Source: JBLHKS01 sp047620505 (lineage in GTDB: Bacteria; Verrucomicrobiota; Verrucomicrobiia; Verrucomicrobiales; DEV007). From it: a stretch of DNA of 26,397 nucleotides. Of this stretch, positions 9,001 through 15,604 are shown one piece after another. Where the stretch lies: contig JBLHKS010000092.1 in NCBI GenBank assembly GCA_047620505.1, forward strand, positions 1 to 26,397. Reading direction: 5' to 3'. Position 1 is the first letter of the stretch, and each line of letters starts with the position of its first letter. Below the pieces are notes generated by a model. The model was not told where the DNA came from, did no database searches, and was given only the letters and a program-made list of their open reading frames with translations. Position numbers and translations under genes: made by a program.

Positions 9001-9869
9001 TCCGAACCAGATCGATTGATCTGATCGACCGCCATCTCGAAACGCACTTTGTCGGTTTCGTAACCGCCAAACCCAAGTTGCGGATCGCCAACGGCGGCGA
9101 ATCGAAACACCAAATCGTCTTCTGGCTCGGGGAGAAGATCTGGAGCCTCAATTCCATCCGGCGCGTTGCGCCCAACCGTCAAGCTGTCCACCAAAGCGGG
9201 GCTCTCCGGCGAACCACAGAACGCGAGATGAATCTGCGTGAACGCTGAGTCAGCAGCGAAGCGCATCTCGTCTCCGAGCGACATGTCGTCGAGCCAAGCC
9301 GCGTAGCTCTTCGCATCGATATCAAGGCGAACCGTGACGGTCTGCCAAGCTTCTGTATCCAGTTTCCCAAGTGTGTAAAGCCGCCAATGCGGAACGCTCC
9401 ATGTCGTGTGCAGCCGAAGCTTCTTTCCCTCAAAACTCTCATGCTCGTAGGGGCTACCGGCGATTCGCGCAAGAATTTGACCGCGTTCCGGTCCACGCAG
9501 ATCCATGAACAGGCCGCACTTCCAATCCGAGGGCTGCTTGATTCGAGCTTGAATCCAGACGACGCCATCTTCGTAGGCTTCAGGCAGGGTCACCCTCAGC
9601 CCGTAGTTATCGCCGCGAAACTCCTCCTTGCCGGAAATCGACAGAGCTTTGGAACCGTTGATCCCGACGCCTGCTTTGACTAAAGCAATGGGGATGGAAT
9701 CGCCTTTCAAGCCCTCGTATCCCTTCCACGCTTCAGCTTTTAGAATCGGCTGATCGTCGGGATGAGATTCGAAGTTTTCGACCCAATTTTCGGCGCCGGT
9801 CGCAATGCCGACGAAGTAAATCGAACAAATCGCCAGAGTTGCTGAATGGGAAAGGGTTCGCGGGTTCAT
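6042..9869 (-). CDS. Exported jelly-roll / metallophosphoesterase / DUF1549-DUF1553 fusion protein
   Basis: I place the start at the ATG at 9869, 29 codons inside the open frame, because it gives a signal peptide (MNPRTLSHSATLAICSIYFV, cleavage near GIATGA). The product has 1275 residues. Residues about 30-240 look like a concanavalin-type jelly-roll. Residues 255-480 are a calcineurin-like phosphoesterase with GDPQ (261), GDMVH (296), GNHE (326), His392 and GHLH (431). Residues 540-760 are DUF1549, including CAQCHDHPFDKW from 706. DUF1553 fills about 915-1275 and ends in the usual NTRQFLFIR. DUF1549/1553 proteins are abundant, poorly understood exported proteins of Planctomycetes and Verrucomicrobia. 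They are usually followed by a DUF1501 gene, which is absent here. The phosphoesterase fusion is unusual to my knowledge. Confidence 0.9.
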   Translation of the reverse strand: MNPRTLSHSATLAICSIYFVGIATGAENWVENFESHPDDQPILKAEAWKGYEGLKGDSIPIALVKAGVGINGSKALSISGKEEFRGDNYGLRVTLPEAYEDGVVWIQARIKQPSDWKCGLFMDLRGPERGQILARIAGSPYEHESFEGKKLRLHTTWSVPHWRLYTLGKLDTEAWQTVTVRLDIDAKSYAAWLDDMSLGDEMRFAADSAFTQIHLAFCGSPESPALVDSLTVGRNAPDGIEAPDLLPEPEDDLVFRFAAVGDPQLGFGGYETDKVRFEMAVDQINRSGSELSMILGDMVHFNDNEEAYKDCAEIAGQLKRPYYIRGNHEVLELYQKYFHEKSDFAFAHKGVRFVVLDAIGNQAGLSDEQLAFVEKEFSAATEAKEDIILSLHVSPWQNNSKGRGKYNQIGEGRDRLRDLMKEHNGVLCMSGHLHTGLWGAKEEETQYLVLPGTALAKTGPVSWCVLDVYPDRIVVHKKPLFFAYEKEDTKSFNSGQKWVPYEERKARYPFTQQGPLTIDRRATVAKKRAAAVPPPKEPVDLQAARAKVDSLVSEGLDRNGVGPNPPISDDLFLRRSYLAIAGRVPTIAESRAFHDSGGDGKRDRLVADLLESEAYVSHYYNIWADILRLSAGLEKARPAAEAGYSLWLKDALRNNTPYDEFVRQMITASAPWWEDGAVGYFIRDRGMPLDAMSNTVRVFLGTRIECAQCHDHPFDKWTQKDFYEMAAFTYGVDSRLEDRLRRNYLHFFQWTRDKQEAEYQKMAGKADFPKFQSESQLASFSKSTNYDETLQRTGMDGAAFQTAANRGLEAWKAGQERYARLRPVLDSLYRPVLYTAATEIPQKLELPHVYQYTDAAPGDVIEPEPMFGPTVPELAYDDSRLEAFADWLTSEENPAFTKVIVNRLWKETFGYGIFEPVDELTDQTPVSNQQLLDYLQELMIDLDYDMKGFLQVVFSTDAWQRAAQVEPVIPGSLYHFPGPLLRRMSAEQVWDSVVALTIDEADEVRPRLPEQLGRLEFQRQLLARLESFERDEFIELLERLTAAVGENNAMRDSLREQMLVAQRAGDEELYAELRTTDYRYRRMSGHILWEIGWGKEGAIEREAARKTPTKLNTTLKVEVAREQGLTAAPIPELGDADESAKKSHRSYSTAIRGMARASELASPAPRGHFLRDFGQSDRVQIENSNNGASIPQALNLLNGPLSDGLANRFSVLGQEVAAADAPQEKVRLIFQGMLTREPTADEFQLALSEFERNPDAAPAGLIWALLNTRQFLFIR
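7074..7085. repeat. CAGCAGCTGCTG palindrome, copy 2
   Basis: Perfect copy inside the DUF1553 region, read as Gln-Gln-Leu-Leu. Two partial copies with CAGCTG lie nearby at about 6740 and 6806. Confidence 0.9.
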
Positions 9870-9959
9870 TGTTTTCAACTCGAGGCAACCGAGCGTGATC
9901 TTCGAGTGAATTCCATCAGGTTTCGGGATCTTTGGCGAAGCGAGTCCCTCCATCAAATC

Positions 9960-10202
9960 TGGTGCCGTTTTGCCTACCGAGTAGGAAGATCCATTTCGTG
10001 CGAACGGTGGCGCGAAATCACTCTTGCCAAGTCCGCGCCGCTAGCGCGTCGACTCGGCGCGTTCGGCGAGATCGAATACGACACGGAGACCGAATGGGAA
10101 TGGGCCGCCGGTCTTGAGTGGGTCGGCGGAAAAAATTGGTCGATCGTCGGTCAGTACCACTCAGAGTTCGGTTTGGGCGCGGGCGTCGGTGTTCGGTTCT
10201 GA
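9960..10202 (+). pseudogene. C-terminal remnant of an outer-membrane beta-barrel protein
   Basis: This plus-strand frame encodes alternating hydrophobic/polar strands: GEIEYDTETEWEWAAGLEW, then KNWSIVGQYHSEF and GLGAGVGVRF, with a terminal phenylalanine before the TGA. That is the pattern of the last strands of a Gram-negative outer-membrane barrel and its C-terminal beta signal. No start codon with a signal peptide lies upstream, and the 5' side runs into the promoter region of the DUF1549 gene. It is therefore most likely a truncated leftover. Confidence 0.5.
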
Positions 10203-10275
10203 GCGCATCAATATGATTCCAAAGGAGGCCTAACCAGCGAGCGCTTCAAGGCCGTCAACGGTCTATCTGCCTGCA

Positions 10276-10289
10276 GTGACCTTGGTCAC
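10276..10289. promoter_or_regulatory. 14-bp perfect palindrome, candidate operator
   Basis: GTGACCTTGGTCAC is a perfect inverted repeat in the leader of the ligase operon, about 80 bp upstream of the AT-rich promoter element. Its position and symmetry suit a dimeric regulator; no regulator gene lies nearby. Confidence 0.35.
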
Positions 10290-10368
10290 GGAAGCCTTCT
10301 TTCCAGCCGTCCCGGCAATTCGAGCGATATTTGCCCTCAAAATTCATTGCGGCATCGCTTATAATAAC

Positions 10369-10386
10369 TATATTTGTAATAATTAT
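10369..10386 (+). promoter_or_regulatory. AT-rich promoter element of the ligase operon
   Basis: TATATTTGTAATAATTAT stands out in an otherwise GC-rich window, just upstream of the GTG start at 10397. A perfect TATAAT lies at 10360-10365. Sixteen of 18 bases recur, on the opposite strand, upstream of the convergent monooxygenase gene (15569-15586). No good -35 hexamer was evident. Confidence 0.5.
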
Positions 10387-10396
10387 CGCCATCCCT

Positions 10397-11971
10397 GTGA
10401 GCCGCCCTCCTCTTCCTGTTTTTCAAACCTCGCGACCGCCAGCCGGCATCCATGCGTTCCTGACGCAAGCCGCTGACGCGTGTCCTGCGAATGCATTTTT
10501 GCGCACGGGCGCGGGCGGGGACGAACAGGTCGTCACCTACGCCGAGGCCCGCGAATCGGCGGAGCGGCTTGCGAGTTGGCTCGTCGAGCATGGGGTGGAG
10601 CGCGGTGACCGCGTCGCGATCCTGATGCGGAACCGGCCGGAGCTGGCGATTGCGCTGTTCGCTGTTTCGATGACGGGCGCGGCTTACGTCGTCATGAACT
10701 CGAATCTGCGGCCAGCGGGTGCGCGGAAAATCCTCGATCAGAGCGAGCCAAAGGTGGTGATCAGCGATCTCGAATGCGCAAAAATCGTCGACGAGATCGG
10801 TTGGCGCGGCCAGCAACTGCTGTGCGAAGACGGCGCGCGGGAGGGTTGGAAAAACTGGGCTGAAATCCAGAACGCCGACCGCTTCCAAGGTCCGTGGCCC
10901 GGTATCGACGAGGATGCGGCGGCGCTCGTTTTCACGTCCGGATCGACCGGAATGCCGCGGGGCGTCACCCTCAGTCATCACAACATTTTGTTCGTCACCG
11001 CCGCGATTCAGGAACGCCTGCGCTATCGCGAAACGGACACGATCGGGTGCTTCCTTCCGCTAAGCTTCGACTACGGGCTCTACCAGATTCTCCTCGCCGC
11101 GCAGGTCGGCGCCTGCCTCCACATTGGCGATCCCGCGCAGGTCGGGCCGCGCCTGCCGAAAATCCTCGCCGACGCGAAAATCACGATCCTACCCGGCGTC
11201 CCGACGATCTACGCCGCGCTCATCGCGCTGGCCCGCCGAAGGCCGTTCGAGTTGCCGAACTTGCGCGCGATCACGAACACCGGCGAGCGCCTGCCGCCCG
11301 CTTACATCGAGCAGATGCAGACGATGTTCGACGGCCTCCAAGTTTACGTGATGTTCGGCCTGACCGAGTGCAAACGGGTCTCAATTCTCCTACCCGATGA
11401 AATGAGCGCGAAGGGTGATTCCGTCGGCCGACCGTTGGCTGGAACCGAGGTTTACGCCGTCGACGACGTCGGACGCAAGTTGCCCGCCGGAGAGGCTGGC
11501 GAGTTAGTCGTTCGTGGCCGCCACATCGCGCACGGCTATTGGCGAGCGCCGGAGGAAACTGCGGTGCGCTTTCGCAAACGCGAACCGGGCGCGTCAGTCG
11601 AGTTGTTCACCGGCGACACCGGCAGCGTCGACGCCGAGGGATTCATCTATTTTGCCTCGCGAGCTGACGATTTGATCAAGCATCGCGGCAACCGAATCAG
11701 CCCGCTCGAAATCGAAAATGAAGCCTGCGCCATAGACGGTGTGGTCGAGTCCGGCGCCTTCAAACGCGCGGCGGACGACACCTTGCATTTGTTCGTCACG
11801 CTGAGCGACAGCGCGCTCACCAAGGAGGCGATTTTGAGTGCGCTCAACGCCTCGCTGGAGCCGGCGAAAGTTCCAGAGTTCGTTCACATCGAAGTCGAAC
11901 TGCCGAAATCCATCAACGGCAAGATCGACCGCAAAAACCTGCAACAACGCGTCAACGAAAGCCCTTCATGA
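10397..11971 (+). CDS. AMP-forming acyl/aminoacyl ligase (ANL superfamily)
   Basis: Activates a carboxylic or amino acid as an adenylate and transfers it to a thiol, here probably the phosphopantetheine of the carrier protein encoded two genes downstream. With the GTG start at 10397 it has 524 residues. The open frame extends to a TTG at 10331, but that adds a fake hydrophobic segment translated from the AT-rich promoter. Motifs are the P-loop FTSGSTGMPRGV (179-190), NTGERLPPAY, FGLTE, FTGDTG and the hinge region ASRADDLIKHRGNRISPLE, with the C-terminal catalytic lysine in PKSINGKIDR. It resembles ligases paired with PLP decarboxylases in exosortase-A-associated loci, though no exosortase genes are visible. 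The stop overlaps the decarboxylase start (ATGA). Confidence 0.9.
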   Translation: MSRPPLPVFQTSRPPAGIHAFLTQAADACPANAFLRTGAGGDEQVVTYAEARESAERLASWLVEHGVERGDRVAILMRNRPELAIALFAVSMTGAAYVVMNSNLRPAGARKILDQSEPKVVISDLECAKIVDEIGWRGQQLLCEDGAREGWKNWAEIQNADRFQGPWPGIDEDAAALVFTSGSTGMPRGVTLSHHNILFVTAAIQERLRYRETDTIGCFLPLSFDYGLYQILLAAQVGACLHIGDPAQVGPRLPKILADAKITILPGVPTIYAALIALARRRPFELPNLRAITNTGERLPPAYIEQMQTMFDGLQVYVMFGLTECKRVSILLPDEMSAKGDSVGRPLAGTEVYAVDDVGRKLPAGEAGELVVRGRHIAHGYWRAPEETAVRFRKREPGASVELFTGDTGSVDAEGFIYFASRADDLIKHRGNRISPLEIENEACAIDGVVESGAFKRAADDTLHLFVTLSDSALTKEAILSALNASLEPAKVPEFVHIEVELPKSINGKIDRKNLQQRVNESPS

Positions 11972-13191
11972 ATCCGTGGTTCGACCAACTTGCCGAACGC
12001 TTCGGCACACCATTTTATGCTTACGATCTCGATCAGGCGCGTGCCCGTGCGGCTGAGCTTTTCGGTCTGTTTCCGGAAGCCGGGACGAACCGCTTGATGT
12101 ATTCGTTCAAGTCGAACCCGCTCCCCGCTCTCGCCGCCGATCTGCGCGACGCCGGTTGCGAGGCTGATCTCACTTCGACAGGCGAGATCGCTGCTGCCGA
12201 GGAAGCTGGTTTTGATTTCAGCAAGGCTCTCTACGGAGGTCCGGGCAAGGGCGCCGAAGAGATTGCAGTGGCGCTCGCGGCGGGTGTTCGGCAGTTCTCG
12301 ATCGAGTCGTGGCAGGATTTGAAAACCATCGGCACGGCCGCGCGCGAAGCTGGTGTTCGTGTAACGGGTTTGCTGCGCGTCAATCCAAACGAAGCGCCGC
12401 GTGCCCAACTCGCCATGACCGGCGTGGCCAGTCAGTTTGGGTTTGAGGAGGATGAATTCCGCGACGCGCCGAGCCAGCAGCTGCTGGAGTTCGAAGATTC
12501 AGTTAGTTTCAAAGGTATTCACATTTACTGGGGCACGCAAATCGGCGGTCCCGAAGCGTTGATCGCGTGCTTTCGCGCCGCGGTCGTCAGCGCTGAGTCG
12601 ATCAGCCAGTCCTTGGGGTTTCCGCTTCGCATCCTCAACCTCGGCGGCGGCTTTCCTTGGCCGTATGCGCATCGCGGAAGCGGTCCCGATCTCTCGCCGC
12701 TCAAGGCGGATTTGGCCGAGCTTCACGCCAACGCTGGAGCCGCGCGCGAGGCCGAATGGTGGTTCGAATCCGGTCGCTACCTCTCGGCCTCAGCTGGCAC
12801 GCTTGTCGCCCGCGTCATGGACGTGAAGGAGTCTAAGGACAAAACTTTTGTCGTGCTCGACACCGGCATTCATCATTTGGGCGGCATGACAGGATTGGGC
12901 CGAATTCAACGATTTCGGATCGACTTCGGCGTCCCTGAAAATCGCGAAGGCGAGATCAGGGCTGAGGTCGTTGGTCAGCTCTGTACGCCGCTGGATTGCC
13001 TCGCGAAAAAGGCCGTGCTGCCGCGCCTCGAAGTCGGAGATCTCGTCAGCGTCCCAAACGTCGGCGCTTACGGTTTGACCGGCAGTGTCGTCGCCTTTTT
13101 GAGCCGCCCCGCGCCGAAAGAAATCGTCTACCGAGGCGAGGAAATTGTCGCCGTCCACCAGCTGCGGACCGGGCACGAACGGATCACTTGA
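11968..13191 (+). CDS. PLP-dependent type III fold decarboxylase (DAP/ornithine decarboxylase group 2)
   Basis: A 407-residue alanine-racemase-fold decarboxylase. The Schiff-base lysine is K48 in MYSFKSNPLPAL. GGPGKGAEEI, HIYWGTQ, LNLGGGFPWPYA and ESGRYLSASAGTLVA follow in the expected order, and the catalytic Cys is C339 in GQLCTPLDCLA. The substitution HIYWGTQ for the HxHxGSQ of diaminopimelate decarboxylase, together with the carrier-protein neighbour, argues against lysine biosynthesis. A carrier-bound amino acid substrate is more likely, as for BtrK acting on glutamyl-BtrI in butirosin biosynthesis. The gene overlaps the ligase by 4 bp and is followed after 24 bp by the carrier gene. A perfect CAGCAGCTGCTG lies at 12475 (Gln-Gln-Leu-Leu). 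Confidence 0.9.
   Translation: MNPWFDQLAERFGTPFYAYDLDQARARAAELFGLFPEAGTNRLMYSFKSNPLPALAADLRDAGCEADLTSTGEIAAAEEAGFDFSKALYGGPGKGAEEIAVALAAGVRQFSIESWQDLKTIGTAAREAGVRVTGLLRVNPNEAPRAQLAMTGVASQFGFEEDEFRDAPSQQLLEFEDSVSFKGIHIYWGTQIGGPEALIACFRAAVVSAESISQSLGFPLRILNLGGGFPWPYAHRGSGPDLSPLKADLAELHANAGAAREAEWWFESGRYLSASAGTLVARVMDVKESKDKTFVVLDTGIHHLGGMTGLGRIQRFRIDFGVPENREGEIRAEVVGQLCTPLDCLAKKAVLPRLEVGDLVSVPNVGAYGLTGSVVAFLSRPAPKEIVYRGEEIVAVHQLRTGHERIT
12475..12486. repeat. CAGCAGCTGCTG palindrome, copy 3
   Basis: Perfect copy in the PLP decarboxylase gene (Gln-Gln-Leu-Leu). An 11/12 match, CAGCAACTGCTG, is in the ligase gene at 10811-10822. Confidence 0.9.
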
Positions 13192-13215
13192 AACTTTGAT
13201 CGAAAGCGCAAACCC

Positions 13216-13476
13216 ATGCAGGAAACCACCGAACTAACCACGAAAATCGAAGCCATCGTCCGTCCGCACCTCAAGTTTCTGGAAAGCGAAGAGGCGTTGG
13301 CGCCGGACATGAATCTGAGTCAGGCGGGCCTCGATTCGATGGCGTCGATCAACTTGATTCTCGACCTCGAAGACGACCTCGGAATCAGCATCCCCGACGA
13401 TTTGCTGACCGAAAATTCCTTCACCAGTCTCGCGAACATTCGCGAGTTGATCGAGGGTTTGCCGGTCGCAGCCTAA
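13216..13476 (+). CDS. Acyl carrier protein
   Basis: An 86-residue acidic helical carrier protein with the phosphopantetheine attachment site GLDSMASINLI (Ser41) and the conserved region LEDDLGISIPDDLL after it. It has no fatty-acid synthesis neighbours, so it is a pathway-specific carrier for the aminoacyl product of the ligase and decarboxylase genes immediately upstream. The GNAT-like gene starts 10 bp after its stop, so the four genes form one operon. Confidence 0.92.
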   Translation: MQETTELTTKIEAIVRPHLKFLESEEALAPDMNLSQAGLDSMASINLILDLEDDLGISIPDDLLTENSFTSLANIRELIEGLPVAA

Positions 13477-13486
13477 CCAAACTCAA

Positions 13487-14491
13487 ATGGGCTACCAAGT
13501 CGCAGAATTCGCCGACTCGACCGAGGGTCGTGACGAGTTGGCCGCCTTCCTCGCCACGATGGCGAAGACCGGCGAGCATCCGTTCATGTGCGCGGAGGAA
13601 GATGCAAACTCGGCGATCTGGAAGAAGCGTTTCGGATGCTGGTGGGACGACAATCCGTTCTGCGCCGCCGACTCGCCCAAGGGCTTGACCCTGCGAACCG
13701 AAGACGGCGCGATCGTCGGCTTCCAAGGCATGATTCCGCAGGATTTCATCAGCGGCGAAACACGCGTGCCCGGCATCCTCGCCACGACTTTAATCGTCGA
13801 CCCCGAGCACCGCGCCGGTTCGACCGGATTGATGCTGCGATTTTTCCGGTTAGGCAGAAAATTCCACATTGTTGACTCCTCCGTCACCGATCAACTCGCT
13901 GGAATCATGGAGCGCTTCGGCGCCAAACTCATCGAGCGCCAGTTTTGCGCCTACCTTCCCCTCTGGCGTCAGTTGATTCCCGGTTTCGGCTCCGCTAAGC
14001 CGCGTGAACTCGGTGGCGTCCCCGGCAAATTCGTGAGCGACCCCAACGAGATCCAAAGCGTGGTTTCGCCGCCGGATCCGGCGCTGACTCAGGTCGTTTC
14101 GCCGGAGTCGATTCGGTGGTTCCTCACCGGCGGAATCGCTGAGCGCCGATTCCGCGGTTGGATCGACGAAACCGGCCAACTCCAAGCTTGGACTTTCCTC
14201 CGCGAGACCCGGCACGTCGGCCAGAAGAGCTGGTCGATCGTTGGCTACGGCGGCGGCGAGCGGATCTCGACTCAGGCATTCATTCGCGCCCTGCAACGGC
14301 ATCCCAAAGCGGCTCATATCCCGCGCAAGGTCCGGCTTTTGATCAGCTATGTTTTCGACGAATCCGATCTGCCCGTCGGCGCGAAAATCCGCCGCGAAGT
14401 CGCTACGCGCTTCTGCCACATTCTGCCCAAAGGACTTGAGCAAACGCCCAAGCGCTGTTTGCAGATGGACGGCGATCTCGGCTGGCTGTGA
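13487..14491 (+). CDS. GNAT-like N-acyltransferase
   Basis: A 334-residue cytoplasmic protein. The central part GAIVGFQGMIPQDF, then ATTLIVDPEHRAGSTGLMLR (acyl-donor-binding V-x-P-x-x-R-x-G/S-x-G pattern) and a later MERFGAKLIERQF, looks like a GNAT acyltransferase fold. The C-terminal 150 residues may form a second, degenerate GNAT domain. As the last gene of the ligase-decarboxylase-carrier operon it is a good candidate for moving the carrier-bound acyl group to an acceptor amine. A related role in exosortase-associated loci is an alternative. The fold call is moderately firm and the donor and acceptor are unknown. Its stop lies 9 bp from the stop of the convergent monooxygenase gene. Confidence 0.7.
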   Translation: MGYQVAEFADSTEGRDELAAFLATMAKTGEHPFMCAEEDANSAIWKKRFGCWWDDNPFCAADSPKGLTLRTEDGAIVGFQGMIPQDFISGETRVPGILATTLIVDPEHRAGSTGLMLRFFRLGRKFHIVDSSVTDQLAGIMERFGAKLIERQFCAYLPLWRQLIPGFGSAKPRELGGVPGKFVSDPNEIQSVVSPPDPALTQVVSPESIRWFLTGGIAERRFRGWIDETGQLQAWTFLRETRHVGQKSWSIVGYGGGERISTQAFIRALQRHPKAAHIPRKVRLLISYVFDESDLPVGAKIRREVATRFCHILPKGLEQTPKRCLQMDGDLGWL

Positions 14492-14500
14492 GGCGAAAAC

Positions 14501-15538
14501 TCAGGCAGCAGCTGCTGACTCGGCGGCGCTGACTTTCCCGCGCGCCATCTTGATCGCGTGCGAGGTGTTTTCGAACTCGGCGTCGCTCAACTGAATGTCG
14601 AGCACGAACTCGTTCACGTCGCTCGTCGCCAATTCGGCGAGCAAATCGGCGACCTGAGCGTGGCTGCCGACAAAGAACGGACAGTCGGCTTGGAAATTGC
14701 GGAACGGGCTCAGCGAGTAGCCGTTGTCGCTCTCGTCCGGCGCTTCGGCGGCGAACTTGAGACGGCGTTTCCACGCGGAATCGGTGTTCTTCATCGAGCG
14801 ATCCTGCATGTGCTTGCCGCGCCGATCCTCAGGGAACTGCTCCTTCGCGGCGGCGCGCGCTTCGGCCTCGGTCTCGCGGGTCACGATTCCGAAATGAATC
14901 GCTCCGGCGCCGTTTTTCCGCGCGGCTTCGGCAAGATCCGGCATCAGCATCTGCATGCCCGTCGCGCCGGTTTTGTCGCGGATTTCCAGCGCCTTTTCGG
15001 AATGCCCGGCGACGAAATACGTCGGCAGCAGCTGCTCGTCGATCGGCGGGTTCAGCGGCAATTCCTTGATCGTGTAGTGCTCGCCTTCGAACGTAACCGG
15101 GCGTCCGCCATTGCGCGTTAGCTGCTGAATCACCTCGATGTATTCGAGGAGGCGATCGTATTTCTGGTCGTGATCGAGCGTATCGTTGAGTTGCTCGGCT
15201 TGATTCAGCGCCGTGCCGGTGATCATGTTCAGGCAGATCGATTTTTGATACGCCGTCGCGAAGGAAGTGACCATTTTCGCTACCGTGAACGGATGCATAA
15301 AGTGAGGATTGACGGCGACGAGCGGCGAAACTCCGTAGCGTTCGAGCAGCATCTGGGCGATGACCCAGACCTCGGTCAGGGTGTCGTTTCCGTTAAAAAT
15401 CAACGGGCCTTCGAGCTTGTGCTTGGCGCACCAGCCGCCGACGAGGTCGATGTTTTTCAGGTTTTGCGCAACGTCGAGCGTGCGGGGCAGGAGCGGGAAA
15501 ACGCGGAAGGCGGGCGGAAGAGCGGAGTCGGCGGACAT
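14501..15538 (-). CDS. LLM-class (luciferase-like) flavin-dependent monooxygenase
   Basis: A 345-residue TIM-barrel FMN enzyme of the bacterial luciferase/alkanesulfonate monooxygenase superfamily. Visible family features are TLTEVWVIAQMLLERYG near residue 55, VNPHFMHPFTVAKMV, the barrel strand SICLNMITG, RLLEYIEVI, FEGEHYTIKELPL and TYFVAGHSEKAL. Among LLM enzymes this style resembles the natural-product subgroup that hydroxylates carrier-bound substrates (such as BtrO of butirosin biosynthesis) more than SsuD. The convergent position against the carrier-protein operon and the shared promoter element support a joint pathway. No flavin reductase partner is encoded here. The C-terminal alanines (SAAAA) are partly created by a CAGCAGCTGCTG palindrome at 14506. 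Confidence 0.87.
   Translation of the reverse strand: MSADSALPPAFRVFPLLPRTLDVAQNLKNIDLVGGWCAKHKLEGPLIFNGNDTLTEVWVIAQMLLERYGVSPLVAVNPHFMHPFTVAKMVTSFATAYQKSICLNMITGTALNQAEQLNDTLDHDQKYDRLLEYIEVIQQLTRNGGRPVTFEGEHYTIKELPLNPPIDEQLLPTYFVAGHSEKALEIRDKTGATGMQMLMPDLAEAARKNGAGAIHFGIVTRETEAEARAAAKEQFPEDRRGKHMQDRSMKNTDSAWKRRLKFAAEAPDESDNGYSLSPFRNFQADCPFFVGSHAQVADLLAELATSDVNEFVLDIQLSDAEFENTSHAIKMARGKVSAAESAAAA
14506..14517. repeat. CAGCAGCTGCTG palindrome, copy 4
   Basis: Perfect copy in the last codons of the monooxygenase gene at a convergent gene junction, read in the alanine frame. An 11/12 match lies at 15026-15037 in the same gene. Confidence 0.9.
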
Positions 15539-15568
15539 GGCAGGTGGGGCGAGATGTGAAAATTCAGT

Positions 15569-15586
15569 TTAATTATTACAATTATA
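15569..15586 (-). promoter_or_regulatory. AT-rich promoter element of the monooxygenase gene
   Basis: Read on the minus strand, TATAATTGTAATAATTAA begins with a perfect -10-like TATAAT and lies 30 bp before the ATG at 15538. It matches 16/18 bases of the element before the ligase operon (10369-10386). Confidence 0.55.
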
Positions 15587-15587
15587 C

Positions 15588-15604
15588 TGATTTCAAAGAA
15601 ATCA
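15588..15604. promoter_or_regulatory. Inverted repeat at the upstream edge of the monooxygenase promoter
   Basis: TGATTTC-AAA-GAAATCA is a 7-bp inverted repeat placed immediately upstream of the TATAAT of the monooxygenase gene, where an activator or repressor dimer would sit. The half-site recurs in the hairpin at 15744-15772. Confidence 0.35.

Noticed and set aside
9870..9956. Extended start of the DUF1549 fusion at 9956
   Set aside because: It adds 29 residues before an otherwise typical signal peptide; the ATG at 9869 puts the signal at the very N-terminus.
10331..10396. TTG start of the ligase giving an N-terminal membrane helix
   Set aside because: The hydrophobic stretch is a translation of the AT-rich promoter element shared with the monooxygenase gene; ANL ligases of this type are soluble and start close to the GTG at 10397.
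11968..13191. lysA (diaminopimelate decarboxylase for lysine synthesis)
   Set aside because: HIYWGTQ replaces the HxHxGSQ motif and the gene is locked in an operon with a ligase and a dedicated carrier protein.
13850..14443. 197-codon minus-strand open frame
   Set aside because: Antisense shadow of the GNAT-like gene, with no recognisable motif.
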